A DNA stretch of 64,000 nt, taken from the NCBI GenBank assembly GCA_049975245.1, contig JBNGDB010000002.1:97194-161193 (forward strand), read 5' to 3'. The translations under genes and the position numbers were made by a program. Positions 52,659 through 61,481 of this stretch are shown here, one piece after another. The first letter of the stretch is position 1. Each line of letters opens with the position of its first letter. Origin of the DNA: UBA117 sp049975245 (GTDB lineage: Archaea; Methanobacteriota; Methanobacteria; Methanobacteriales; Methanobacteriaceae). The notes beneath the pieces are model-generated. The model was given only the letters and a program-made list of their open reading frames with translations, ran no database searches and was not told the origin of the DNA.

Positions 52659-52828
52659 TCAATATATACTATTCAATTTTTTAAAACGTATTTGTCCAGC
52701 TCCACAGTGAGGACATACCCAGCTTTCTGGTAAGTTTTCAAAATCTGTCCCAGCTTCAATTCCGGACCTTGGTTCACCAGCTTCTGGATCATATATAATC
52801 CACATACACCACATTTATAGGACGTCAT
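52659..52828 (-). pseudogene. Third rubredoxin, frameshifted after the first CxxC
   Basis: From ATG 52828 (GGAGGGGAG upstream) the frame gives MTSYKCGVCGL and then goes out of phase. Restoring one base near 52791-52800 yields a normal rubredoxin: CGLIYDPEAGEPRSGIEAG, FENLPESWVCPHCGAGQIRF, ending at TGA 52659-52661, 56 residues. The length of 170 bases is one short of a multiple of three, consistent with a single deletion. The rest is intact, so the lesion is very recent or a sequencing error. It would be the first gene of the rubredoxin-fprA-ferritin unit. Confidence 0.88.
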
Positions 52829-53146
52829 ACATAACTCCCCTCCTTTTAAAATTAAAATATACCTATATATTTAACCTTTTATATATTTATATATTTCCCC
52901 TTTTTTATTTAATTAATTACATGTACCTTTTCATTCATTATTACCGTATTTATAATAATCATTTTATATTTAAAAGTAATTTTAGCCCCTATTTTTATTT
53001 AAAAATTAATTTAATCTAAAAAAAAGAATATTAAAAATAATTGAATATATAAATTTTGTGTTTTAAAAAATTTATTACTAAAATATTTCATTCTTACTTT
53101 TAAATGCAATACTCCAACTAGAAATTTGAGCTTAATTTATATCTAT
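52829..53146. other. Noncoding region with promoter of the rubredoxin-fprA-ferritin unit
   Basis: 318 A/T-rich bases between the universal stress gene and the third rubredoxin gene. TATA-like runs (tatatatttatatatttcc near 52880-52900) lie upstream of the rubredoxin start on the minus strand. The remainder shows no ORF or RNA gene. Confidence 0.5.
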
Positions 53147-53548
53147 TTATTTATTTTTAACAAGTAAAACTGGAATGTTTGTTGATTTAACCGTATTTTC
53201 TGCAACACTTCCCATTAAAAGTTTCTCTAAACCACTTTTACCATGAGTTCCAATAACAATTATGTCTGCATTTGATTTTCTGGCTATTTTGTCCATGTCA
53301 TGAACAGGATCTCCCACGATTAAAATTTCATCTACGTTCACACCCTTTTTTTCACCTTTAGATTGTACATTTTTTAGAATATTCTTTCCCTCCTCTTCCA
53401 GTACGGAATAAGGATAAATAAGCTTTTCGTCTATAACATAGACCGCAACAATGTTAGCATCTACTTTACTTGCAATTTCGATGGCTACATCTTCTGCTTT
53501 AGCGGCATATTTTGAACCATCAGTTGGAACTAATATATTCTCAAACAT
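53147..53548 (-). CDS. Universal stress protein, UspA family
   Basis: 133 residues. NILVPTDGSKYAAKAEDVAIEIA at the N-terminus, GDPVHDMDKIA, and the ATP-binding signature GTHGKSGLEKLLMGSVAE (G-x2-G-x9-G-S pattern) near the C-terminus indicate the nucleotide-binding branch. These dimeric cytoplasmic proteins accompany stress states; the mechanism is not defined. Its start overlaps the stop of the flavin reductase-like gene (TAATG). Confidence 0.93.
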   Translation of the reverse strand: MFENILVPTDGSKYAAKAEDVAIEIASKVDANIVAVYVIDEKLIYPYSVLEEEGKNILKNVQSKGEKKGVNVDEILIVGDPVHDMDKIARKSNADIIVIGTHGKSGLEKLLMGSVAENTVKSTNIPVLLVKNK

Positions 53549-54099
53549 TATTTCACTTTCCTTAAATGATCGCCCACAACAAAATCTTTTCCACCAAGAT
53601 GAAGAACTGGTTTAACTAATTCCACATTTAAAAGCCCATTCTTAAGCGCATTCTTGTGAACGTCGGTATTAACCACTTTGCCCACCACAATACTATGATC
53701 TCCTGCCTCTTTAATCCATTCAACTTTACACTCTATATGGCCTGAGCATTCCTTGATTTTAGGAGGTTTAATTTTATCTGAAGGTATCTGGGTTAATCCT
53801 GCCTTTTCTATTTCATTTACTCCATAGGGAAACTTTTCTCCAGTGATCCATAGTTTTTCTAAAATATCTTCACCAGGAATATTGACTACAAATTCTTCAT
53901 TTTCACTAATATTTCTGTAAGTATCGTGACTGGTAACTGATGCAAAGGCTATAAGTGGAGGATTCATTGACACAGGCATTGTAAATGAAAAGGGAGCAGC
54001 ATTAACTTCTTTTTTTTGATTAATTGTTGTAACAATAATTGTTGGTCTGGGGGCTAATATTCTATATGCACTTTCGTTATCTACATTCTCAAAGGACAT
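53548..54099 (-). CDS. Flavin reductase-like FMN-binding protein
   Basis: 183 residues of the split beta-barrel FMN-binding fold: ILAPRPTIIVTT (entry strand), VNAAPFSFTMPVSMNPPLIAF (FMN loop), EFVVNIPGEDIL and DHSIVVGKVVNTDVH. Methanobacterial relatives are FMN-containing homodimers without established substrate. Coupled by overlap to the universal stress gene and located beside the O2-defence genes, so a redox role is likely. ATG 54099 follows a weak GAAGAGATG-type site. Confidence 0.92.
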   Translation of the reverse strand: MSFENVDNESAYRILAPRPTIIVTTINQKKEVNAAPFSFTMPVSMNPPLIAFASVTSHDTYRNISENEEFVVNIPGEDILEKLWITGEKFPYGVNEIEKAGLTQIPSDKIKPPKIKECSGHIECKVEWIKEAGDHSIVVGKVVNTDVHKNALKNGLLNVELVKPVLHLGGKDFVVGDHLRKVK

Positions 54100-54193
54100 T
54101 TTTTACATCTCTTCAATTTTTTCTTATTAGAAATAATATATGATTAAAGAATGTATTATATTTTCTAAAATAAATCCTAATAATCTTTTTAAG

Positions 54194-55912
54194 TTAAGAT
54201 TTTAAACTAGTTTTATTTTTCAGGTATTCAGCTTCACTGATATTGATAAATTCGCTGCACAACTTCTCTGGTTTGCCTTCCATAACTAAATTTCCATCCT
54301 GAATCATGAGAGCTCTTGTGGATACTTCTTCTATAAAATCAACATGATGACTAACCATGACAATGGTAGTATTGAATTTTTTATTTATTTTTTTAAGTGC
54401 ATTTGAAACATTTCTTAAAGTAATAGGGTCTAAATCTCCAAATGGTTCATCAAGTATTAGTACTTCAGGGTTGGAGGTTAATACTAAAGCTAAAGTTGCC
54501 CTGACCTTTTGGCCTCCAGATAGTTCATAGGACTTTCTATCCAAAATTTCGAGAGGTAAATCCAAAGCATCAAAAATTGGTTCTGCATACTTTTTAACTT
54601 CTTTCTCGGGGAAACTGGGGAATAATTCATTTAAAATTTCAGGATCTAATCCTATGTTCTCTAAACGGTATTTTGCTTCATTTTCTGGAAGGTCAGTTAA
54701 TTGATAAAGAACATCCAGTATAATATCACTAATGCCCATTTCCTTTGCTCTTTTTTTAGCTTCAGATACAACATTTTCACCTTTAACACCTAAACGTGAT
54801 GCAATTTGTTCTTTTACAGTGGAATGATGAACTAATGAGAATTCCTGGTGCATGAATCCAATTTTTCTTCTTAAAGTCATTCTAAGTAGTCCTGGTTCGT
54901 GCATGTTGATCCAGTCATTATTTAATCTGAAATAAACTTCGCCTAGATCTGGCGAATCAAGACCGGCAATCATTCGAAGTAAAACTGTTTTTCCCGAGCC
55001 ACTCGGACCAATTATGGACAATATTTCCCCTTTTTTAATTTCAAAATTAATATTTTCCATTTCCAGTACATTTCCACCTTTTAAAAGGAAAAATTTACGT
55101 TTTAAATCTTTAACTTTTATAATTGGTTTACCTATTAAAGATTGATCTATCTCCTCAGTTTCAGTGTTTATATCTTCTAAAAATTTTTTAACAATTTTTT
55201 CAGGATTTCCCTGGTCAACTATCTTACCATTTTCCATTAAAATTAATTTATCAGCCAGATATTCGTGAATTTCGGGTAAATGGGATACCAATATTACGGT
55301 AACACCTAACTTCTTGTTAATATTTTTTATTGCATCAAGAATTTCTTGTTTTGTACGGGGACAGGACATGGTAGCTGGTTCGTCCAATAATAGGACTTTT
55401 GGTTTTTTAGCAAGTTGGCGGGCCATAATTAAACGTTGTTTCTCTCCCCCGCTTAAAACTGGTGCAAAGTGATCTATTTTTTCCTCTAGACCCACTACTT
55501 TCAGAATATCTATTGCTTCTTCTCCAAACTCATCAAATGCATTATCAAAATCAGTTAAAGCTTCGTCACCATATTTGGTTCCGTATAACTTTCTTAATAC
55601 ATTTTGGAGGGCGGTTTCTGACCACAATCCAAAGGATCTTTGTAGGTGGATAGCTGTTGCTTTTTTTAGTTTAGTAAAGTAGTAAGGTGTTGAGTCTGGA
55701 GTTAATTTAATATCGTCCAGAATAATTTCTCCAGAATCAAATGGTTCCACACCTCTAAGTATTCTTAAAATGGTACTTTTCCCTGATCCACTCATTCCAA
55801 TTATTCCCACGATTTCTCCTTCATTAACTTTGAAATTAATGTCCTCTAATGCCTTTATTTCTCCACCATTTTTTATTTGATAAGTTTTGGATAAATTTTT
55901 AACTTCTATCAT
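54194..55912 (-). CDS. atwA: Twin ABC ATPase, methyl-coenzyme M reductase activation component A2 (AtwA)
   Basis: 572 residues from ATG 55912 (GGTGATAACA in front). Two complete ABC ATPase domains: Walker A GMSGSGKST (~40) and GPSGSGKTVLL (~305), signatures LSGGEKQR and LSGGQKVR, Walker B VLLLDEPATMS and VLILDEPFGDLD. There is no membrane part, so it is a soluble ABC protein. The order and size fit component A2, which delivers energy or electrons to reactivate Ni(I) of methyl-coenzyme M reductase. A paralogue with another job cannot be ruled out. The N-terminal KNLSKTYQIKNGGEIKALEDI is typical of the family. Confidence 0.85.
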   Translation of the reverse strand: MIEVKNLSKTYQIKNGGEIKALEDINFKVNEGEIVGIIGMSGSGKSTILRILRGVEPFDSGEIILDDIKLTPDSTPYYFTKLKKATAIHLQRSFGLWSETALQNVLRKLYGTKYGDEALTDFDNAFDEFGEEAIDILKVVGLEEKIDHFAPVLSGGEKQRLIMARQLAKKPKVLLLDEPATMSCPRTKQEILDAIKNINKKLGVTVILVSHLPEIHEYLADKLILMENGKIVDQGNPEKIVKKFLEDINTETEEIDQSLIGKPIIKVKDLKRKFFLLKGGNVLEMENINFEIKKGEILSIIGPSGSGKTVLLRMIAGLDSPDLGEVYFRLNNDWINMHEPGLLRMTLRRKIGFMHQEFSLVHHSTVKEQIASRLGVKGENVVSEAKKRAKEMGISDIILDVLYQLTDLPENEAKYRLENIGLDPEILNELFPSFPEKEVKKYAEPIFDALDLPLEILDRKSYELSGGQKVRATLALVLTSNPEVLILDEPFGDLDPITLRNVSNALKKINKKFNTTIVMVSHHVDFIEEVSTRALMIQDGNLVMEGKPEKLCSEFINISEAEYLKNKTSLKS

Positions 55913-56137
55913 TGTTATCACCGTTAATACTGAAATATGACTTTTATTTATTGAATTTAATTTTTTTTATTGAATTTAATTTATCAATAAACTATAATAG
56001 ATTTTCTATAATACACTAGCAAATATCTATAATTAACTGGCACATAATATTTATAAGATTTAATAGTTTTATAAATAGATTGTTTTATATCTTAATAAAT
56101 TAAAAATTAATTATAATATACAGAATATGGTGGTTTT

Positions 56138-56656
56138 ATGAGGGGTTTACTTGTCGGCAGAATGCAACCAGTACATGAAGGTCATCTTCAAGTAATAAAA
56201 CGAATTCTTGAAGAAGTTGATGAAATAATTATTTGTGTGGGAAGTGCTCAGCTAAGTCATACTCTAAAAGATCCTTTTACTGCAGGGGAGAGGATTATGA
56301 TGTTAACTAAAGCTTTAAGTGAAAACAACATATCTGCTTCAAAGAATTATATTATCCCAGTTCAAGATATAGAGTGCAACTCCGTTTGGTCTGCCCATAT
56401 AAAAATGTTAACTCCTCCCTTTGACCATGTATATTCTGGAAATCCTTTGGTTCAAAGATTATTTATTGAAGATGATGTTGATGTTACTGAACCTCCACTT
56501 TTTAATCGCACACTCTATTCTGGGACTGAAGTTAGAAGAAGAATACTTAAAGATGAAGAATGGGAATCATTGGTTCCAAAATCTGTAATTAGTGTTATAA
56601 ATGAAATTGATGGTGTTAAACGGATGAAACATCTTGCAAAAAAAGAAATTCCTTAA
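56138..56656 (+). CDS. nadM: Nicotinamide-nucleotide adenylyltransferase (archaeal NMNAT)
   Basis: 172 residues, close to the archaeal NMNAT length. The nucleotidyltransferase signature HEGH is at 13-16 (GRMQPVHEGHLQVI), followed by IIICVGSAQLSHTLKDPFTAGER and the phosphate-binding SGTEVRRRI near 128. It transfers AMP to NMN to give NAD. GGTGGTTTT precedes the ATG. The gene leads a plus-strand series with moaE, HD hydrolase, ubiX and cbiT. All motifs are intact. Confidence 0.95.
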   Translation: MRGLLVGRMQPVHEGHLQVIKRILEEVDEIIICVGSAQLSHTLKDPFTAGERIMMLTKALSENNISASKNYIIPVQDIECNSVWSAHIKMLTPPFDHVYSGNPLVQRLFIEDDVDVTEPPLFNRTLYSGTEVRRRILKDEEWESLVPKSVISVINEIDGVKRMKHLAKKEIP

Positions 56657-56684
56657 TTATATTTAATTAAACGAGTTAGATAGT

Positions 56685-57122
56685 ATGTTTATTAAAATTA
56701 TTGAAAAAGGCGATGATATTGTCACAATTCATGATTTAATCAGTCATGTGGAGGATAATTCTTATATTGATGAATGTGGTGCAGTTTTCACATTTCAAGG
56801 TATAGTGAGAGGGATTGAAGATAATAAAAATGTTAGTAGGATAGATTTAAGCACTCCTAATCCTGAAAAAACCCAAGACCAACTTATAGAAATTGTCAAG
56901 GATGTAAAAAATAAATACAAAGTAAAAGACATCGCAGTTGTTCATTATATCGGAGAATTTTATGTGGGTGAACCTTTATTTTTAGTTGCCATCGCTGGTT
57001 CTCATAGACAGGAAACTGGTGAAGCATTAAATGAAGTAATAGAAAGAACAAAACATGATTTAGATTTTAAAAAAGAGGAATATACTGATAGTGGGAAGAA
57101 TATCATAATGTCTGGAGGATAA
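56685..57122 (+). CDS. moaE: Molybdopterin synthase catalytic subunit MoaE
   Basis: 145 residues. MoaE patterns: GAVFTFQGIVRGIEDNK (loop GxVR), VVHYIGEFYVGEPLFLVAIAGSHR and TKHDLDFKKEEYTD, which holds the reactive Lys pair equivalent to K119/K126 of bacterial MoaE. The N-terminus is longer by a short strand than bacterial forms. It sulfurates precursor Z together with MoaD. Mo/W cofactor is needed for formylmethanofuran dehydrogenase; mobA, another cofactor gene, lies at 60785. Confidence 0.88.
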   Translation: MFIKIIEKGDDIVTIHDLISHVEDNSYIDECGAVFTFQGIVRGIEDNKNVSRIDLSTPNPEKTQDQLIEIVKDVKNKYKVKDIAVVHYIGEFYVGEPLFLVAIAGSHRQETGEALNEVIERTKHDLDFKKEEYTDSGKNIIMSGG

Positions 57123-57234
57123 TAAACAAATATATGCATTATCTGCTAATTTGGAGCAGATATAATGGTTTAAATTTTAAGGTCGGTTTTATTGCAGCTT
57201 AAAATTATTTAAAAATATTATAAGGGGAATTTGT

Positions 57235-58392
57235 TTGAAATTTATAAGGGATAGTGTTCATGGAAATCTCCATTTAGAAAATTTTGAGGTTAAATTAGTG
57301 GATACACCACAAGTTCAAAGACTAAGAAGAATTAAACAGTTAGGCTTCACTTATCTTGTATATCCTGGAGCAAATCACACCAGATTTGAACATTCTATGG
57401 GTACCATGTATTTAGCATCTAAATTAGCTGATAATCTGGATTTAGATGAAGATGAATTAGAGATAGTAAGACTAAGTGCTATTCTACATGATTTAGGACA
57501 TGGACCTTTTTCCCACGTGTCTGAAGCTGTTTTAGATAATTCACATGAATTTTTCACGGCAAGGGTAATTAAAAGATCTCAAATTGCAGATATATTATCC
57601 GAATCTTTTGATCCTAAAGAAATTATAGATGTTATAAATGGGAAGGGGCCCCTTGGACAAATTATTTCTGGAGAGTTAGATGTAGATAGAATGGATTATC
57701 TATTAAGAGATTCGCACTATACTGGAGTAGCTTATGGAGTAATTGATGTAGAACGTCTTATTTATAATATAAAACTTAAAAAAAATTTAGTATTGGATAT
57801 TAAAGGGGTTCAAGCTGCAGAATCTACTTTGGTGGCTCGTTATTTCATGTATCCCAGTGTTTATCAGCATCATACCACCCGTATTGTTAATTCCATGTTT
57901 AGAAGGTGCTTACGCAAACTTTTTGATTCCGGTGAAGTTAATCAGAATTATATATATGAATACGATGATACGGATATTATTTCTATAGCTAGGTCTCAGA
58001 AAGGATTTATTAAAGAGATCATTTATAGACTGGACAATAGAGATCTATTTAAAAATGTATATTGTTTAAAACTGAACGATCTGGAATATCCTGAGGAAAT
58101 ATTTAAAATTAAAACTAAACAGATAAAAAAATATGAACACGAAATAGCAGAAGATCTAGGCATATCTGAAGACTACGTTATTATTGATGTACCTGAATAT
58201 CCTGCTTTTGATGAAATGCGTACTTTAGTAGCAGTTAATAATGAAATTGTTAAGCTAAGTGAAATATCCAGCATAGTAGGAGCTTTAAAGGATGCTAGAT
58301 TTAATCATGCAGATTTATGTATTTATCTTCCTGAAGAATATGCACTAAAGGCATCTAAGTTATCATATGAAAACTATCTTAATTTAAAATGA
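57235..58392 (+). CDS. HD-domain phosphohydrolase (dGTPase-like)
   Basis: 385 residues starting at TTG 57235 with AAGGGG upstream. It has the HD metal motifs: R-containing QVQRLRRIKQLG, HTRFEHSMGTMYLA (His), ILHDLGHGPFSHVSE (His-Asp) and GELDVDRMDYLLRDSHYTG with the final Asp. The family resembles dNTP triphosphohydrolases/SAMHD1-like enzymes found widely in archaea. It may control dNTP pools; the substrate is not proven. A C-terminal region of ~120 residues lacks known motifs. Confidence 0.9.
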   Translation: MKFIRDSVHGNLHLENFEVKLVDTPQVQRLRRIKQLGFTYLVYPGANHTRFEHSMGTMYLASKLADNLDLDEDELEIVRLSAILHDLGHGPFSHVSEAVLDNSHEFFTARVIKRSQIADILSESFDPKEIIDVINGKGPLGQIISGELDVDRMDYLLRDSHYTGVAYGVIDVERLIYNIKLKKNLVLDIKGVQAAESTLVARYFMYPSVYQHHTTRIVNSMFRRCLRKLFDSGEVNQNYIYEYDDTDIISIARSQKGFIKEIIYRLDNRDLFKNVYCLKLNDLEYPEEIFKIKTKQIKKYEHEIAEDLGISEDYVIIDVPEYPAFDEMRTLVAVNNEIVKLSEISSIVGALKDARFNHADLCIYLPEEYALKASKLSYENYLNLK

Positions 58393-58471
58393 TATAATGT
58401 ACTGGATATTATTAAAAAAATTAAATATTATTAACAACTATTTATTAATAAATAAAATTTGAAGTGATAAT

Positions 58472-59032
58472 ATGATAATTGTAGCTATAACTGGTGCCAG
58501 TGGAGTTATATATGGATTAAATCTTCTAAAGGCTTTAAAAAAACTTAAAAAAGATACTTCTCTTGTTATTACCGGACCTGCCGGCATAATTTTGGAGCAC
58601 GAATTAGGAATGGATGAAAATGATCTTAAAACTCTAGCTACACGATTTTATGATGCAAATGATCTTACCTCCTCTATTAATAGTGGATCGTGCCGTTTCA
58701 ATTCCATGGTAATAGTTCCGTGCACAATGAAAACATTATCAGCTATTGCAACAGGTTACGCAAGTAATGCCATAACCAGAGCCGCAGATGTAGCACTAAA
58801 AGAAAATAGAAAATTAATACTGGTACCAAGAGAAACACCCCTTAGATCGGTCCATTTAGAAAACATGTTAAAAATATCCAATGAAGGAGGCATAATTCTT
58901 CCAGCAATGCCTGGTTTTTATCATAACCCAGAAAGTATTGATGATATGGCGAATTTTATCTCGGGTAAAATTCTAGATGTTCTGGGAATAGAAAATAACA
59001 TGTTCAAACGTTGGCATGGTGAAAAACCATGA
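58472..59032 (+). CDS. ubiX: UbiX-type flavin prenyltransferase
   Basis: 186 residues; VAITGASGVIYGLNLLKAL at the N-terminus is the FMN-binding glycine loop, with NSGSCRFNSMVIVPCTMKTLSAIATGYASNAITRAADV and the C-terminal LVPRETPLRSVHLENML. It makes prenylated FMN for a UbiD decarboxylase (not in the window). Its stop overlaps the cbiT start (ATGA). Preceded by GAAGTGATAAT. Confidence 0.95.
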   Translation: MIIVAITGASGVIYGLNLLKALKKLKKDTSLVITGPAGIILEHELGMDENDLKTLATRFYDANDLTSSINSGSCRFNSMVIVPCTMKTLSAIATGYASNAITRAADVALKENRKLILVPRETPLRSVHLENMLKISNEGGIILPAMPGFYHNPESIDDMANFISGKILDVLGIENNMFKRWHGEKP

Positions 59033-59589
59033 ATAAAGGGATAGAATTAAAAACTTCTGACGATGTTCCCGGCCCAACCAAGGAAGAAATAAGATGTCTG
59101 GTTATGTGCAAATCCCTCGTTGACAAAGATGACGTTGTTCTTGAGATAGGAAGCGGATCTGGCGGTTTAACTGTTGAATTTGCATTAAAGGCTGGAAAAG
59201 TATATTCGATTGATAAAAATCCTCAGGCCATTAATTTAACTTTGAAAAATCTTGAGTTAAACCAAGTGATTAAAAAAGTGGAAATGTTCCATGGAGATGC
59301 CCTTCAGGAAATGGATAAAATCCCTAATTTTGATATTTTAATGGTAGGAGGTAGTAGTGGTGATCTTACCCCCATTTTAGAAAAGGGATTTTCTAAACTA
59401 AATGAAGGGGGTAGGATAATTATAACCGCCATATTAATTGAAACCCGTGCAGAGGCAATTAAATCATTACAAAAAATAGGACTTAAACCTTCTATTATAG
59501 ATGTATCCATTTCAAAGGGCAAAATTATAGAAAGAGGATCTATGATGTATGCCCAAAACCCGGTGGCAATAATATACGCATATAAATAA
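59029..59589 (+). CDS. cbiT: Cobalt-precorrin-6B/8w C15-methyltransferase (decarboxylating) CbiT
   Basis: 186 residues. A class I SAM fold with VVLEIGSGSGGLTVEFAL as motif I, IDKNPQAINLT and DILMVGGSSGDLTPIL; the entry segment DVPGPTKEEIRCLVMCKS is the CbiT signature. It methylates and decarboxylates a corrin precursor in the anaerobic B12 route. Coupled to ubiX by four-base overlap, with cobA/hemD of the same pathway elsewhere in the window. Length agrees with the archaeal family. Confidence 0.94.
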   Translation: MNKGIELKTSDDVPGPTKEEIRCLVMCKSLVDKDDVVLEIGSGSGGLTVEFALKAGKVYSIDKNPQAINLTLKNLELNQVIKKVEMFHGDALQEMDKIPNFDILMVGGSSGDLTPILEKGFSKLNEGGRIIITAILIETRAEAIKSLQKIGLKPSIIDVSISKGKIIERGSMMYAQNPVAIIYAYK

Positions 59590-59696
59590 TAATCTTAAAT
59601 AATATTATAAAACAGGTTTTTATTGAGTTAATCGCAATTTTAATGTTTAAAATTTATTAAAAATAATTTTTTAGAATTTAAATTTAGGAGATTTAA

Positions 59697-60458
59697 ATGA
59701 GAGAATTTGGTTGGAGATTTCGTTTAGGCGTTTTTTTAGTGGTATTATCTGTAATTTTTTATATTATTCAGTATATTATTTTTCATAAACTTGACACTGA
59801 ACTTTTCTATATAGGAATTGACCTTTCATTTTTACCAATAGAAGTACTCGTTGTGGTTCTTGTTATAGAAAGAGCTATAAATGAAAAAGAAAAACAGATC
59901 ATGCTAGAAAAGTTGAACATGGTCATTGGGGCTTTTTTTAGTGATGTTGGAACCGATCTTATAAAAAATATTGGATTTTTGGATCCTAATATTGAAGAAA
60001 TAAGGAAAAATTTGAAAGTTGATAATGAATGGGTTGAATCTGATTTTTTAAGAACTACAGAAAAACTGAAAAATCTTGATTATGAAATAAGGTTAGACAG
60101 TATAGATACCAACTCATTAGTGGTATTAAATAATATAAAAAAGTTTCTGGTTACAAAAAGAGAGTTTTTGTTGCGTTTACTTGAAAATCCAAACTTATTG
60201 GAGCATGACAGTTTCACTGACATGCTTTGGGCAGTATTTCATTTAACTGAAGAGTTGGAAAAAAGAGACAATCTCTACAAATTATCAAAAAATGACTATG
60301 AACATATTACTGGAGACATTAAACGTGCATACAGCTTATTGATATATGAATGGTTACAATATATGGAACACCTTATGGATAATTATCCCTATTTATTTTC
60401 ACTGGCCATAAGAACAAATCCATTTGATCCAGATGCTAAAGTAGAATTCAAAGATTAA
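59697..60458 (+). CDS. Two-span membrane protein with cytoplasmic helical domain, unknown
   Basis: 253 residues. Two membrane helices near the N-terminus (about 9-29 and 43-61, VLVVVLVIERAINEKEK) are followed by a long, mainly helical soluble part rich in Leu, Asp, Asn and Glu. Pieces such as DSFTDMLWAVFHLTEELEKRDNL suggest a four-helix-like bundle. No catalytic motif or family was recognised. It follows cbiT by 107 bases. AGGAGATTTAA before the ATG gives it a good ribosome site. It could be a membrane-bound sensor or scaffold. Confidence 0.72.
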   Translation: MREFGWRFRLGVFLVVLSVIFYIIQYIIFHKLDTELFYIGIDLSFLPIEVLVVVLVIERAINEKEKQIMLEKLNMVIGAFFSDVGTDLIKNIGFLDPNIEEIRKNLKVDNEWVESDFLRTTEKLKNLDYEIRLDSIDTNSLVVLNNIKKFLVTKREFLLRLLENPNLLEHDSFTDMLWAVFHLTEELEKRDNLYKLSKNDYEHITGDIKRAYSLLIYEWLQYMEHLMDNYPYLFSLAIRTNPFDPDAKVEFKD

Positions 60459-60482
60459 CTGGTTCTAATGTACATAGAGGCT

Positions 60483-60517
60483 ATCCAAATTATTTGGATA
60501 TCCAAATCATTTATATA
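60483..60517 (+). promoter_or_regulatory. Promoter with triple half-site operator for the pseudomurein-binding-repeat gene
   Basis: Three copies of ATCCAAAT lie in a row: 60483-60490 (forward), 60492-60499 (inverted) and 60500-60507 (forward). The TATA element tttatata follows at 60510-60517, and the ATG is at 60559. The first two make a perfect palindrome around one base. The site directly abuts the BRE/TATA, so a regulator would control initiation. The regulator is unknown. Confidence 0.6.
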
Positions 60518-60558
60518 CCAGTAATAATATAATTCTAAAAAACTCAAGGTTGGTATTA

Positions 60559-60798
60559 ATGAAGAGACTAACTTTAGAACAATATAGAGAAATGGTTGAT
60601 GCAGTAATAGAATTTAAAAAGCTAAATGGTGAAATGCCTGAATTCACCATGATAAACGGACATAAAATTGAAAGGGAGAATTATATAGATATCATAGAAC
60701 GTGTAAACAAGTTTGTTCTCGAGATGGGTAGAAATCCCCGTACAGTGGATATTACATCTTTTGAAACAGAACAATATTGTCTAGTTAATATGAAATAA
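60559..60798 (+). CDS. Pseudomurein-binding repeat (PMBR) protein without signal peptide
   Basis: 79 residues from ATG 60559 (TTG 60550 is an upstream alternative). Two units of the PMBR pattern (EYxxMxxxVxxFxxxNGxxP): LTLEQYREMVDAVIEFKKLNGEMP at 4-27 and YIDIIERVNKFVLEMGRNPRTVDI at ~39-62. PMBRs bind pseudomurein in cell-wall proteins of Methanobacteriales. Here they stand alone, with no signal peptide or anchor, so the protein may be intracellular, or the repeats may serve another binding role. Its 3' end overlaps mobA on the opposite strand by 14 bases. Confidence 0.75.
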   Translation: MKRLTLEQYREMVDAVIEFKKLNGEMPEFTMINGHKIERENYIDIIERVNKFVLEMGRNPRTVDITSFETEQYCLVNMK

Positions 60799-61411
60799 TG
60801 TCTTCTGGTTTGTTAATATTACTAAAACTATTAGTCGATTTGTCTAGGCGTTCTACATTAACATATAATACGTTCAAGTTTTGTATCAAAGATTTTACAT
60901 CATTAACTCCATTTTTAAGGAGTTTATCCATTTTATTTATAGCCTTTTTTTTATAGATAGCGTGCAGTGGCTCTAAATTACCGTTATCCCATTGGGGTAC
61001 TAAGGCGTCATATTGAAGATTTTTTTTCTTATCTAGATTTTTAGATTCATAATAATTAAATATATTTTTTAAAAAAGAATCAGAAATATAAGGTGCATCA
61101 CACGGTAATACGAGTGCATAATCAGAATTAATATAAAATAAACCAGTCATAATTCCCATTAGAGGGCCCTGATCCTTTTTAATGTCTTTGAAAAATCTTA
61201 AAGATGTCTTTGGATATTTTTGATCATCAATGATCTGCTTATACTCTTTAGTCTGTTTATCATCTCTAAGGATAATCAGTATCTCATCGAAAAAATCGTT
61301 CAAAGCGTCTAAAAGTTTTACAATCATTGGTTTATCATTTAGGATCAAAGAACCTTTATCCTGTCCCATTCTAGTGCTTTTGCCACCGCATAGAATTATA
61401 CATGATTTCAT
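60785..61411 (-). CDS. mobA: Molybdenum cofactor guanylyltransferase
   Basis: 208 residues. The nucleotidyltransferase loop LCGGKSTRMGQDKGSL is at 7-22, followed by GPLMGIMTGL, LPCDAPYIS (Asp for Mg) and the family-typical NLEPLHAIYKKKA. It adds GMP to Mo- or W-pterin to make the bis-MGD of formylmethanofuran dehydrogenase. Low-level sequence is typical of archaeal MobA (short C-terminus). It converges on the PMBR gene and is separate from moaE at 56685. Confidence 0.92.
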   Translation of the reverse strand: MKSCIILCGGKSTRMGQDKGSLILNDKPMIVKLLDALNDFFDEILIILRDDKQTKEYKQIIDDQKYPKTSLRFFKDIKKDQGPLMGIMTGLFYINSDYALVLPCDAPYISDSFLKNIFNYYESKNLDKKKNLQYDALVPQWDNGNLEPLHAIYKKKAINKMDKLLKNGVNDVKSLIQNLNVLYVNVERLDKSTNSFSNINKPEDIISY

Positions 61412-61481
61412 AAATTAAATCCCTGATTTTAATTCATTAAATTTATAATTTTATTTATTTAAAAAATAGGAATATTTATGC

